Assembly: GCA_040877415.1 (NCBI GenBank)
Contig: JBBDNV010000070.1
Location: 1 to 28,087 of the forward strand
Origin: JBBDNV01 sp040877415
GTDB taxonomy: Bacteria > Planctomycetota > Planctomycetia > Pirellulales > PALSA-1355
DNA: 28,087 nucleotides
Direction of reading: 5' to 3'
Position numbers and translations under genes: made by a program. Below, piece after piece: positions 14,945-22,703 of the stretch. Numbering within the stretch: position 1 is the stretch's first letter; every line of letters begins with the position of its first letter. A model generated the notes under the pieces. That model was not told the origin of the DNA, did not search any database, and worked only from the letters and a program-made list of their open reading frames with translations.

Positions 14945-15937
14945 CTAACGCGCGTAGACGAGCGAGGCAGGGCCTTCGGTGGGTTCGATGTCGACCTGGC
15001 GAAAGCCGGCTTCGGCCAACCAGGCACGATATTCGCACTGGCGATACGTCGCGCCGCCCTGCGTGTGGATGAGCATGTTCAGGTGAAACAACAGCGCAAA
15101 AGGCGGTCCCGAGCGGTCGTCGGCCTGCACGAAATCGATCACCACCAGCGTGCCGCCTTCTTTCAGCGCCCCGCGGAGTTTGCGAAACACGGCCACGTTG
15201 TCGGCGGGCGTCTCGCTGTGGGCGATGTGTGAATAGACGGCCACGTCGTACCGCGCGATCCCGAAATCGATCTTGTGGAAATCGCCGTCAATCGTGCGAA
15301 AACGGTCGGCCACGCCGTGCTTTTCGACGAACGAGCGGGCCACGCGATTGACGTTGGCCCAGTCGAGCTGCGTGGCAGTCGCTTGCGGATTCGCTTTCAA
15401 AAAAACGGCCGCATAAACGCCCGACCCGCCGCCGATGTCGAGGATCGAAATCGGACCCGCCCCGGCAATGCGCAAACGTTTGGCCGCGGCCTGCGCGATG
15501 GGAAACGAGCTGGGCGCGATCGACAACACGAGATCTTCCCAGAACGGGTTTTCGTCGAAGTTGATGTCCTCGGCCGGAGCGCCCGTCTTGACCACCTCGG
15601 CCAATTGCGCCCAATTGTCGAGTTCCTCGAGCGTGAATTTGGCAAAACCACCCAGAAAAGATGACTTGCCTTCGACGAGGAACTCGGCGGCTTCCGGCGC
15701 GTTCTGGTAGCGTCCGTCCGCGACGGTCAACAGCCCGACGCCGACCAGCCCATCGACGAGCGCCCGCGTTCCGCGCTGCGAAAGGCCCGCTGAGCGGGCA
15801 ATTTCGTCAACCGTGTGAGAGCCTTTGTCGACGTGCGTGAAGACCGAATGTTTGACCGCGGCGCCGAGCGCCGCGCACGACCAGCCGCCGGTGGCCAGGC
15901 TCGTGATCTTTTCAGGGGATGGCTTGATCGGATTCAT
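14945..15937 (-). CDS. SAM-dependent methyltransferase, O-methyltransferase type 2 fold
   Basis: The protein has 330 residues. The start at 15937 is supported by AAGGAG (complement of 15943-15948) at 5 nt. Residues about 10-90 form the winged-helix dimerisation domain of the family (HTVDEIARSAGLSQRGTRALVDGLVGVGLL). The Rossmann core starts with the SAM loop ILDIGGGSG (165-173), followed by the acidic end of strand 2 (TQLDW) and GALKEGGTLVVIDF. This layout is that of plant-type and bacterial O-methyltransferases and acetylserotonin methyltransferase-like enzymes. The substrate cannot be read from the sequence. The gene is divergent from padR, sharing a 150-bp upstream region that contains two palindromic repeats. 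It could therefore be co-regulated by PadR (inferred). Confidence 0.88.
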   Translation of the reverse strand: MNPIKPSPEKITSLATGGWSCAALGAAVKHSVFTHVDKGSHTVDEIARSAGLSQRGTRALVDGLVGVGLLTVADGRYQNAPEAAEFLVEGKSSFLGGFAKFTLEELDNWAQLAEVVKTGAPAEDINFDENPFWEDLVLSIAPSSFPIAQAAAKRLRIAGAGPISILDIGGGSGVYAAVFLKANPQATATQLDWANVNRVARSFVEKHGVADRFRTIDGDFHKIDFGIARYDVAVYSHIAHSETPADNVAVFRKLRGALKEGGTLVVIDFVQADDRSGPPFALLFHLNMLIHTQGGATYRQCEYRAWLAEAGFRQVDIEPTEGPASLVYAR

Positions 15938-16033
15938 CGGAACTCCTTATTCGCTGTAAGGTGCGCTATTTTGCCACGAAGGGGGACGACGTCAAAAGAA
16001 ACTTTTCCCAACTTTTTCCAACTGGCCTTGCCG

Positions 16034-16072
16034 TACCTCGAACTTTGAGGTAAAAGCCCTCGAACTTTGAGG
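16034..16072 (+). promoter_or_regulatory. Tandem palindromic operator upstream of padR
   Basis: Two identical 15-mers CCTCGAACTTTGAGG occur at 16036-16050 and 16058-16072, 22 bp apart start to start (about two helical turns). Each is a 7-1-7 palindrome with a single mismatch. The first extends to 19 bp as TACCTC...GAGGTA (16034-16052). The second ends 15 nt before the padR ATG and abuts its ribosome binding site. This arrangement is what a dimeric regulator would bind cooperatively, so autoregulation by PadR is the natural inference. Binding so close to the start would block the promoter or initiation. Confidence 0.65.
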
Positions 16073-16087
16073 CATGGAGGCCACGAA

Positions 16088-16447
16088 ATGATCCGACACA
16101 AGACGAATCCGCCGTTCGTCAACGGCGTGCCCGAGATGCTGATTCTCGGGCTGCTGGCAGGCCGGCCGATGTACGGCTATGAGCTGGTGCAGGCCATCCG
16201 CGCGGCCTCCGGCGGCGACCTGGAATTCGGCGAGGGCTGCGTCTACCCCATCCTGCACCGCCTGGAATCACAAGGCGTTTTGAAGGCCAATCGCCAGCGT
16301 GCCGCCGGCCGCGTGCGCGTTGTTTATCGCGTGATGCCCAAGGGCAAGGCCCTGCTTGCCCATTCCGTCAGTGCCTGGCAGCACGTCGTGGCTGCCGTCA
16401 ACCACGCTCTCGAAGGAGGCGAACGTGGACACCAAGCGCTGGCTTAG
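16088..16447 (+). CDS. PadR family transcriptional regulator
   Basis: The protein has 119 residues. ATG 16088 follows GGAGG (16076-16080) at 7 nt; an upstream TTG at 16067 is inside the second palindrome and is rejected. The PadR winged helix covers about residues 12-90: MLILGLLAGRPMYGYELVQAI (17-37), the recognition region GCVYPILHRLESQGVL (50-65), and the wing RVRVVYRVMPKGKALL (75-90). PadR proteins are dimeric, usually ligand- or context-responsive repressors. The gene overlaps the following membrane protein by 23 nt. That PadR-membrane partner pair is a recurrent arrangement in which PadR controls the partner operon. The tandem palindromes immediately upstream are the probable operator. 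Confidence 0.93.
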   Translation: MIRHKTNPPFVNGVPEMLILGLLAGRPMYGYELVQAIRAASGGDLEFGEGCVYPILHRLESQGVLKANRQRAAGRVRVVYRVMPKGKALLAHSVSAWQHVVAAVNHALEGGERGHQALA

Positions 16448-17138
16448 CCAATTGCGGGCCGAACTGGTCGGCCGCCGATTACCGTCGCAGTATGTGGAGC
16501 GGTTTGTATGGGAGTTGTCCGATCACGTTATCGATTTTCTGGAGGATCGTATGAGCACGGATGCCAAAGATCTTCATGGCGTGTTTGACCGGCTGGGGGC
16601 GCCGGGAGCGGTGGCCGATTCGGCCGCCAGGGAATATCGCCAGGGGCGCTTTTCGCGCCGCCACCCAATATTTGCGTTTGTTGTCTTGCCGATCCTGGCG
16701 CTGCCCGCGTTATGGGTGGGCTACGTCATGGCCATGATGGCAACGGCCAAAATCCTCGGGCTGGAAAGCGGCAAAGTCGATACCAGCGGCGCGATTTGGC
16801 AATGGGCCAACGCCTGCTTGCCGTTTGTCGTGCTGGGGATGCTGCTTGTGCCCGTGGGTCTGGCCGCGGCTTTCTTCTGCACCCTGGCGATCAAAGCGGG
16901 CGTGAGCTGGAAATGGACGCTGGTCGCTTGTTTCGTGCTGGCTTTGCTCGGCGGACTGGTCTCGTCGCAATTCGTGCTGCCCACGGAATACACGCAGGGC
17001 AAACTCATGATCGGCTTTCGCCTCGCGGTCTATCCCAGCGCGTCGCAGGCCTTGCAGTTTCTGCTGCCATTGTCGATCGGCGGCTGGGTCGTCTGGCGGC
17101 AGATCAAAGGGCGCGTAGGTCAGGCGCTCCGTGCCTGA
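16425..17138 (+). CDS. HAAS-like domain membrane protein coupled to PadR
   Basis: The protein has 237 residues with a GTG start at 16425, preceded by AAGGAGG (16413-16419) at 5 nt and overlapping padR by 23 nt. The N-terminal 75 residues (MDTKRWLSQLRAELVGRRL, then ELSDHVIDFLEDRM and a GAPGAVADSAAREY segment) resemble the HAAS-type helical domain found in partners of PadR regulators. Four hydrophobic spans follow at about 80-110, 126-155, 161-185 and 205-225. The last residues (RVGQALRA) and the stop codon are encoded by the left arm of a dispersed inverted repeat at 17114-17138, so the native C-terminus may have been altered by repeat insertion. A regulated membrane sensor or transporter-associated role is inferred from the family context. 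Confidence 0.82.
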   Translation: MDTKRWLSQLRAELVGRRLPSQYVERFVWELSDHVIDFLEDRMSTDAKDLHGVFDRLGAPGAVADSAAREYRQGRFSRRHPIFAFVVLPILALPALWVGYVMAMMATAKILGLESGKVDTSGAIWQWANACLPFVVLGMLLVPVGLAAAFFCTLAIKAGVSWKWTLVACFVLALLGGLVSSQFVLPTEYTQGKLMIGFRLAVYPSASQALQFLLPLSIGGWVVWRQIKGRVGQALRA

Positions 17139-17188
17139 GATGAACTCTCTCGGATGGAAAACGTCAGGCACGGCGTGCCTGACCTACG
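17114..17188. repeat. REP-like inverted repeat with 25-bp arms
   Basis: Left arm 17114-17138 and right arm 17164-17188 are inverted copies matching at 23 of 25 positions, separated by 25 nt. Each arm is itself a palindrome of the type TCAGGCACGGCGTGCCTGA. It overlaps the end of the HAAS-like gene and could act as a terminator hairpin, or be a mobilised repeat pair. Confidence 0.7.
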
Positions 17189-17233
17189 GGTAGCTCTCAG
17201 ATCGACCATCGGGTAGCACTCAGATCGACCATT
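17188..17233. repeat. 23-bp tandem duplication at the 3' end of the CPBP gene
   Basis: Positions 17188-17210 and 17211-17233 are direct copies with two mismatches. The second copy encodes the last residues and stop of the minus-strand CPBP gene (stop at 17220-17222). The first is a duplicate of that gene end lying against the REP-like arm. It reads as a local duplication at a repeat insertion boundary. Confidence 0.65.
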
Positions 17234-17852
17234 CGTCGCCGTACGCTTCCGCCGCCGGTTCCGCGTGTGGCGGCGTTTCGCTGGCGCGCAGCAAATATAC
17301 AAGCGCCAGAAAATCGTAGGCCGCGTGCGTCACGATCGGCACGAGCAGGTTGCCGCTGGCCACGAGCAGCCAGCCGAGATAGACGCCGATCAGGCCGGCC
17401 AGCACGGCGTAGGTGCGCGTGATCGGATGGGCCAGGCCGAACAGCACGCTGGCCAGCGACAGCGCCAGCCAGGGCGAACCGCTGGCACGCTCAATCCCCG
17501 CCTGCGCCACGCCGCGAAACAGCATTTCCTCGCCCAGGCCGGCCAGCGCGCAAATCGCCGCCAGGTCCACGAGCCTCGAGGAGCGAAACAGCGGCACGAT
17601 CAAGCGCCGCACGACGTTCTCCAAATCCGCCAGCGGGCCGAGGGGAAATCGCGTCACCAGCACGAGCGCCGCGACCATGGGCACCGCCGCCGCAAGCCCG
17701 ACGAGCGCTCCACGCATGGTCCACTCGATTTGCTCAAGCGGCGGCTGCCCCAGCAGCCAGCCGACGACCAGCGCAAGGAGCACCAATCCGCCCTCGACGG
17801 CCACGGCAGTGCCAAAGACGGTGCGGCGCGACTCGTTGACGTCGGTTTTCAT
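17220..17852 (-). CDS. CPBP family intramembrane metalloprotease
   Basis: The protein has 210 residues with ATG at 17852, sharing one base with the TGA of the upstream DoxX remnant (TGATG), which indicates translational coupling. A longer frame to 17906 lies inside that remnant. The CAAX-protease/bacteriocin-processing signature is present: EEMLFR (E108, E109, R113), F-x-x-x-H in FGLAH (F138, H142) and H-x-x-x-D in HAAYD (H176, D180). These are the metal-binding and catalytic residues of the fold. About six hydrophobic segments are visible. The family cleaves membrane or prenylated proteins or bacteriocin leaders. No substrate gene is nearby. Confidence 0.88.
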   Translation of the reverse strand: MKTDVNESRRTVFGTAVAVEGGLVLLALVVGWLLGQPPLEQIEWTMRGALVGLAAAVPMVAALVLVTRFPLGPLADLENVVRRLIVPLFRSSRLVDLAAICALAGLGEEMLFRGVAQAGIERASGSPWLALSLASVLFGLAHPITRTYAVLAGLIGVYLGWLLVASGNLLVPIVTHAAYDFLALVYLLRASETPPHAEPAAEAYGDEWSI

Positions 17853-18091
17853 CACGTCGGCGTCACCGGCTTGGGCCTGGGTTTCATCAGGCTGTCGATG
17901 CTGCACGGACCGGCGCCCAGGGCCAAGACCAGGGTCACCCCGCCGGTGATCGAGACGTTCTTCATGAAATTGATCATCTGGCCCATGCGCTCGGGTCCCT
18001 CATCGATCGCCCAGAAGTTGTGCATGACGACCGACACCGGAATCAGAAAGGCCAACAGAGCCAGCGCGCCGAGCCGGGCGTAGAGACCCAC
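17852..18091 (-). pseudogene. 5'-truncated DoxX-like membrane protein remnant
   Basis: Only 79 residues remain, opening with a GTG at 18091 and no ribosome binding site. They match the C-terminal half of DoxX family proteins (usually about 130-150 residues): a helix LGALALLAFLIPVSVVMHNFW, then MINFMKNVSITGGVTLVLALGAG ending in a short S-I-D-S-L tail. The N-terminal two helices are missing. The sequence further upstream (18092-18347) has an in-frame stop and no hydrophobic continuation in any minus-strand frame I checked. The break appears near 18085-18092. It may still be translated because the CPBP start overlaps its stop. An alternative is a genuine two-helix mini-DoxX protein. Confidence 0.65.
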
Positions 18092-18219
18092 GTATTCTAC
18101 GTTTCGGCGCGATCAGCCCCGAGTGCCCGCCCAGAGCGATTATCAGGCTGGCGAGGGAACCTTTCCAAGATGGCCTTCGATTCGCCCTATTTCCTTAATT
18201 TTCCTAGACTTAAGGCTGC

Positions 18220-18249
18220 TTGACGGTCGCCGCCCGGAATTGCTAGATT
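18220..18249 (+). promoter_or_regulatory. Candidate promoter of pyruvate, phosphate dikinase
   Basis: TTGACG (18220-18225) and TAGATT (18244-18249) are separated by 18 nt. The -10 is extended as TGCTAGATT, like TGCTAGAAT before the gene at 10942. The predicted transcript start is near 18256, giving a leader of about 92 nt. The remainder of 18092-18347 shows no gene. Confidence 0.45.
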
Positions 18250-18347
18250 GGCCCGCTTGTACGCGGTTCGGACGCAAAAAGCGTATCACGAGCTTGGCAG
18301 GGCTTCGAGCCAGCTTTGCACCAGACTCGAAAGGAACTCTCGCACCC

Positions 18348-21098
18348 ATGCCCGCTCTGAAATACGTCGCTGAGAAATACGTTTATGCGTTCGGACCGTT
18401 GGGCACCGACGGCGACGCCTCGATGAGGGACTTGCTGGGCGGCAAAGGGGCCAACCTGGCCGAAATGACCAACCTCACTCTGCCCGTGCCGGCCGGCTTC
18501 ACCATCGGCACCAATGTCTGCACCTATTACTACGCGCACGAAGGGTCCTATCCGCCCCAGCTCGGCGGGCTGGTCGAGCGGGCGATGGCCAAGATCGAGC
18601 GCGAAATGGGCGCCAAGTTCGGATCGACCGACAATCCGCTCTTGGTTTCGTGCCGCTCGGGCGCCCGCGATTCGATGCCCGGCATGATGGACACGGTTCT
18701 CAACATCGGGCTCAACGACGAGACGGTCGAGGCGCTGGCGCGGCAATCGGGCAACGAGCGGTTCGCCTGGGACAGCTATCGCCGCTTCGTGCAGATGTAC
18801 GGCGACGTCGTGTTGGACATGAAACCCAAGACGAAGCACGACCACGATCCGTTCGAAGTGTTGCTGGATGCCAAGAAGCGCGCGGCGGGCGTGAAGAACG
18901 ACGTCGAATTGACCGCCGCGCAACTCAAGGAGCTGGTCGCCGAATTCAAGCGAGCCATCCAGGACGGGACGGGGAAAGATTTTCCCACCGTACCGATGGA
19001 CCAGGTGTGGGGCGCGATCGGCGCCGTGTTCGGCAGTTGGATGAACGACCGGGCCGTCGTGTACCGCCGCACGTACGGCATTCCGCACGATTGGGGCACG
19101 GCCGTCAACGTCCAGGCCATGGTCTTCGGCAATCTCGGCGACGACTGCGCGACCGGCGTCGCCATGACGCGCGACGTGGCGCTGGGCCGGCCGGGCATCA
19201 ACGGCGATTACCTCGTGAACGCCCAGGGCGAAGACGTCGTGGCCGGCATCCGCACCCCCCAGCGAATCGAAGAAACGCTCGGCAAGGTGATGCCCAAGGG
19301 TTTTGAGGAGTTGGTCGAAATCGCAGGTAGACTCGAAGCCCATTATCGCGAGGTGCAGGACATCGAATTCACGATCCAGCGCGGCAAAGTCTGGATGCTG
19401 CAAACCCGCAATGCCAAGCGAACCGGCTTTGCGGCCGTGCGGATCGCGGTCGACATGGTCAACGAAGGGCTCATTACCCGCCAGGAGGCACTCAGCCCCA
19501 AGCGGATTCCGGCCGACGACCTCAACCAGCTTTTGCAGCCGATCTACGATCCCGCGTCGAAGCGAGCCGCCGTCGAGGCCGGGCGGCTGCTGGCCAAGGG
19601 AATCAACGCCGGGCCAGGCGCCGTCAGCGGGAAGATCTGCTTCCACGCCTCCGACGCCGAACAGCAATGGCTTGAAGACAACACGGTAAAACTCATCCTG
19701 GTGCGCCGCGAAACCAGTCCGGAAGACTTGCGCGGCATGAAAATCGCGCAAGGCATTCTCACCGCCTTCGGCGGCGCCAGCTCGCACGCGGCCTTGGTGA
19801 GCCGGCAGATGGGCAAGGCTTGCGTCGTCGGATGCGGCGAATTGGAGATCGACTACCAGGCCGGCACGGTGACGGTGGCGGGCCGCGTGCTGCGCGCGGG
19901 GGATCCGATTTCGATCGACGGCTTCACCGGCGAAGTCTTCGCAGGCGCGCTCGAGACGCATCCCAGCGAAATCATGCAAGTGCTTATCTCCAAGACACTT
20001 AAGCCGCAAGATTCGGAAACCTTCGGACGCTACGAACAGTTGATGAGCTGGGTCGATGAGCATCGCAAACTCAAAGTGCGCACTAATGCCGACGAGCCCC
20101 AGCAGGCGATCGAGGCGATCGCCTTTGGCGCCGAAGGCATCGGACTGTGCCGCACGGAGCACATGTTTTTCGACCACATCAACGATTTTCGCGAAATGAT
20201 CCTGGCCGAGTCGCACGACAGGCGCGAAAGGGCCTTGGCCAAGCTGCTGCCGTACCAGCGAGAGGATTTCGACGGACTGCTGCGTGCCATGCAGGGCAAG
20301 CCGGTCACGATCCGCCTGCTCGATCCGCCGCTGCACGAATTCTTGCCGCACACCGCCGAGGAACAGGCCGAAGTGGCCGATACGATCGGAGTCAGCGCCC
20401 ACGCAATCGCCCGCCGGGTGCAAGAGTTGCACGAATTCAATCCCATGCTGGGGCACCGGGGCTGCCGGCTGGGCATCGTCTATCCGGAAATCACGCGGAT
20501 GCAGGCCCGGGCGATTTTCGAGGCGGCCTGTGACGTCAAGCTGGCTGGCATCGACGTGCTGCCCGAGGTGATGATCCCGCTGGCCGGCTTCGCCACCGAG
20601 TTTCAGAACCAGGAGCAAATCGTCCGCGAGACGGCCGAGAAGGTGTTCGGCGAAAAGGGGACGCGGGTCCAGTTTCTGGTCGGCACGATGGTCGAGCTTC
20701 CGCGGGCCTGCGTGTGCGCCGACCAGATGGCCAAATCCGCCGAGTTCTTCAGCTTCGGCACCAACGACCTGACGCAGACCACCCTGGGCATGAGCCGCGA
20801 CGATTACGGCGGCTTTATCAACCAGTATCGCGAACAAGACATCATCCCCAACGACCCGTTTCAGACGATCGATCGCGACGGGGTCGGGGAGTTGATGCGA
20901 ATCGCCGCGGCCGGCGGGCGCCGCGCGCGGCCCGGGATCAAGTTGGGCATCTGCGGCGAGCACGGCGGTGACCCGGCCAGCGTGATATTCTGTCACGAGA
21001 TTGGACTCGACTACGTCAGTTGTTCGCCGTTCCGCGTGCCGATCGCCCGGCTGGCCGCGGCTCAAGCCGCCGTGACGGAAAAAGCCGCCAAGAAATGA
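18348..21098 (+). CDS. ppdK: Pyruvate, phosphate dikinase
   Basis: The protein has 916 residues, slightly longer than the usual 870-910. ATG 18348 lies 12 nt after AAAGGA (18330-18335). It interconverts pyruvate, ATP and phosphate with PEP, AMP and pyrophosphate in the cytoplasm. The N-terminal ATP-grasp region carries LLGGKGANLAEM (29-40) and CRSGARDSMPGMMDTVLNIG (102-121). The swivelling phosphohistidine domain has GGASSHAAL with the catalytic H480. The C-terminal PEP-binding TIM barrel has GLCRTEHMF (599-607) and ICGEHGG, with C869 the general acid/base equivalent of Clostridium C831. All key residues are present. The residue two before the catalytic His, normally Thr and the target of the PPDK regulatory kinase, is Ser478. 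The gene is monocistronic by appearance. Confidence 0.97.
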   Translation: MPALKYVAEKYVYAFGPLGTDGDASMRDLLGGKGANLAEMTNLTLPVPAGFTIGTNVCTYYYAHEGSYPPQLGGLVERAMAKIEREMGAKFGSTDNPLLVSCRSGARDSMPGMMDTVLNIGLNDETVEALARQSGNERFAWDSYRRFVQMYGDVVLDMKPKTKHDHDPFEVLLDAKKRAAGVKNDVELTAAQLKELVAEFKRAIQDGTGKDFPTVPMDQVWGAIGAVFGSWMNDRAVVYRRTYGIPHDWGTAVNVQAMVFGNLGDDCATGVAMTRDVALGRPGINGDYLVNAQGEDVVAGIRTPQRIEETLGKVMPKGFEELVEIAGRLEAHYREVQDIEFTIQRGKVWMLQTRNAKRTGFAAVRIAVDMVNEGLITRQEALSPKRIPADDLNQLLQPIYDPASKRAAVEAGRLLAKGINAGPGAVSGKICFHASDAEQQWLEDNTVKLILVRRETSPEDLRGMKIAQGILTAFGGASSHAALVSRQMGKACVVGCGELEIDYQAGTVTVAGRVLRAGDPISIDGFTGEVFAGALETHPSEIMQVLISKTLKPQDSETFGRYEQLMSWVDEHRKLKVRTNADEPQQAIEAIAFGAEGIGLCRTEHMFFDHINDFREMILAESHDRRERALAKLLPYQREDFDGLLRAMQGKPVTIRLLDPPLHEFLPHTAEEQAEVADTIGVSAHAIARRVQELHEFNPMLGHRGCRLGIVYPEITRMQARAIFEAACDVKLAGIDVLPEVMIPLAGFATEFQNQEQIVRETAEKVFGEKGTRVQFLVGTMVELPRACVCADQMAKSAEFFSFGTNDLTQTTLGMSRDDYGGFINQYREQDIIPNDPFQTIDRDGVGELMRIAAAGGRRARPGIKLGICGEHGGDPASVIFCHEIGLDYVSCSPFRVPIARLAAAQAAVTEKAAKK

Positions 21099-21204
21099 GC
21101 CGTCGGGTCAGCCCATTTTGATCGGTTGTGTTGGCGATCATCCTGGTCGCCGGTTATCCGGCGATTCGCCGCCAGCGGCAGGGCAAAGAAACGGAAGAGA
21201 ACGC

Positions 21205-22062
21205 CTAGCCGGCTTTGGCGCTCAAGCGGCGGCCTTCGTCTTCGTCGTCGCTGGCGCGGCGGAGCTTCAACGTGGCGTTCGGCGGCATGCGGCGCTCCTG
21301 GATGAAGCCGCGCGTGCCTTGCGAAAGGAACGGGTGGAAATAGGCCGCCGGCCCGCTTGGGAACTCGCGCTTCAGGGCTTCCAGCACTTCGACCCAGCGC
21401 AAGCCGCGGCGATAGATGAGCCGATACGCGGCTTTTAACTGGGCGACCTCTTCGGCTCCGAAACCGTTGCGCCGCAAGCCGACGAGGTTGAGGCCCACGA
21501 TCAGCCCGCTGTGGCCGTCGACCATCACGTACGGCGGCACGTCCTGCACCACGCGGGCGCAGCCGCCGATCATGGCCAGCCGGCCGATGCGGCAGAACTG
21601 GTGCACGGCGACGGCGCCGGAGACGAATGCCCTGTCGCCCACGCTGACGTAGCCGCCCAACAGCACGTTATTGGCGAGAACCAAGTTGTCGCCGATCGAG
21701 CAATCGTGAGCGGCATGCGCGCCGACCATAAGCAGGTTGTTGTTGCCGATCGTGGTCGCGGCGCCTTCGCTGAGCGCGCGGTGCACGGTGACGTTTTCGC
21801 GCAGCGTGTTGTTCGAGCCGATAACCACCCGGCCCAATCGCTCGGGCATGCGGGTGTGCTGGGGATCGCCGCCCAGCACGGCGCCCTCGTAAACCCGATT
21901 GTTGTCACCCAGGGTCGTGCCGTTCTTGATCACCACGCGACTGGCCAGCGTGCAGTTTTTGCCGAGCACCACGTCGGGCTCAATGATCGAGAAGGGACCA
22001 ACCGTGGCGCCTTGACCCAGCCTGGCCTGCGGGCTGACGATCGCGAGGGGATGAATGTTCAC
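21205..22062 (-). CDS. lpxA: Acyl-ACP--UDP-N-acetylglucosamine O-acyltransferase
   Basis: The protein has 285 residues with a GTG start at 22062; GGAG (complement of 22073-22076) lies 10 nt upstream. It catalyses the first step of lipid A synthesis, transfer of a hydroxyacyl chain from ACP to UDP-GlcNAc. The N-terminal 180 residues are hexapeptide repeats of a left-handed beta helix. The catalytic His is H119 in VGAHAAHDCSIGDN, equivalent to E. coli H125. The segment VAVHQFCRIGRLAMIGGCARVVQDVPPYV is typical of LpxA. A helical C-terminal region follows, then an unusual acidic/basic tail (RRASDDEDEGRRLSAKAG). No fabZ, lpxD or lpxB is next to it. It supports a Gram-negative type outer membrane. 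Confidence 0.95.
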   Translation of the reverse strand: MNIHPLAIVSPQARLGQGATVGPFSIIEPDVVLGKNCTLASRVVIKNGTTLGDNNRVYEGAVLGGDPQHTRMPERLGRVVIGSNNTLRENVTVHRALSEGAATTIGNNNLLMVGAHAAHDCSIGDNLVLANNVLLGGYVSVGDRAFVSGAVAVHQFCRIGRLAMIGGCARVVQDVPPYVMVDGHSGLIVGLNLVGLRRNGFGAEEVAQLKAAYRLIYRRGLRWVEVLEALKREFPSGPAAYFHPFLSQGTRGFIQERRMPPNATLKLRRASDDEDEGRRLSAKAG

Positions 22063-22319
22063 CGTGCGGATTCTCCGAGGCTGGGCCGTGCCCGGCTACC
22101 TGGGCGGCTTTGTCCCGGTGTCGGGGACCCTCGCGCGGGCATGGCGAGGCGAGCATTCGAGTGGGGCCCCCGGCGGCCAGAGGCAAATGCTCTTGCTGAT
22201 TTGACTATCGGATGTTCCACGGGTGCCAATTCAACCCAAAACACTACGTTTGAGGAGTCTACCGATTGTAGCGATGGTGACGATTCCGGGCCGCTCCCCG
22301 CGCCCGGCCGAACCGAAGT

Positions 22320-22328
22320 TGGTAGAAT
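22320..22328 (+). promoter_or_regulatory. Candidate extended -10 element of the small TPR gene
   Basis: TGGTAGAAT fits TGn-TAGAAT and lies 63 nt upstream of ATG 22392, with no matching -35. The rest of the divergent gap between lpxA and this gene (22063-22391) holds no gene that I can see. Confidence 0.35.
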
Positions 22329-22391
22329 CCCAGGACGTTAGCGATCGCCGCCGCGGCTCGCTTGATTTTTTGACGCTTGCCGGGAGTTGCC

Positions 22392-22703
22392 ATGCCGACC
22401 AACGAAGAGCTGTACAGCGAGCACGAGCGATTGAAGGACGCAGGAAAATTGGAAGAAGCCGCCGCCGCGCTCGAAAAGGCGATCGAGCAGGACGCCGACT
22501 ACACGCTGGCCCATTCGGCGCTGGCCGTGCTGTACGGCAAGCTCAACCGCCACGACGACGCCATTCGGCACGCTTTGAAAGTCTGCGAGCTGGAGCCGAA
22601 CGATCCGTTCAGCTTCACGGCCATGAGCGTTACCTTCCAACGCGCCGGCAAGATTCCCGAAGCCGAAGACGCCATGGCCCAGGCCCGCACGTTGCAGGGT
22701 TAG
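22392..22703 (+). CDS. Small TPR protein
   Basis: The protein has 103 residues. ATG 22392 follows GGGAG (22382-22386) at 5 nt. Nearly the whole protein is tetratricopeptide repeats: EELYSEHERLKDAGKLEEAAAALEKAIEQDAD (about 4-35), TLAHSALAVLYGKLNRHDDAIRHALKVCELEPND (about 37-70), and a third unit FSFTAMSVTFQRAGKIPEAEDAMAQARTLQ. Three units make a small soluble adaptor, so binding to a partner protein is the expected role. There is no signal peptide or catalytic domain. It is divergent from lpxA. An imperfect hairpin at 22775-22809 may be its terminator. Confidence 0.85.
   Translation: MPTNEELYSEHERLKDAGKLEEAAAALEKAIEQDADYTLAHSALAVLYGKLNRHDDAIRHALKVCELEPNDPFSFTAMSVTFQRAGKIPEAEDAMAQARTLQG

Noticed and set aside
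18243..21065. 940-residue minus-strand open frame opposite ppdK
   Set aside because: It is the antisense shadow of the GC-rich ppdK gene; the sequence has no family signature and no ribosome binding site.
21128..21208. 26-residue frame starting GTG TTG GCG (VLAIILVAGYPAIRR type)
   Set aside because: It reads like a short membrane peptide, but there is no ribosome binding site and it overlaps the lpxA stop; too short to support.
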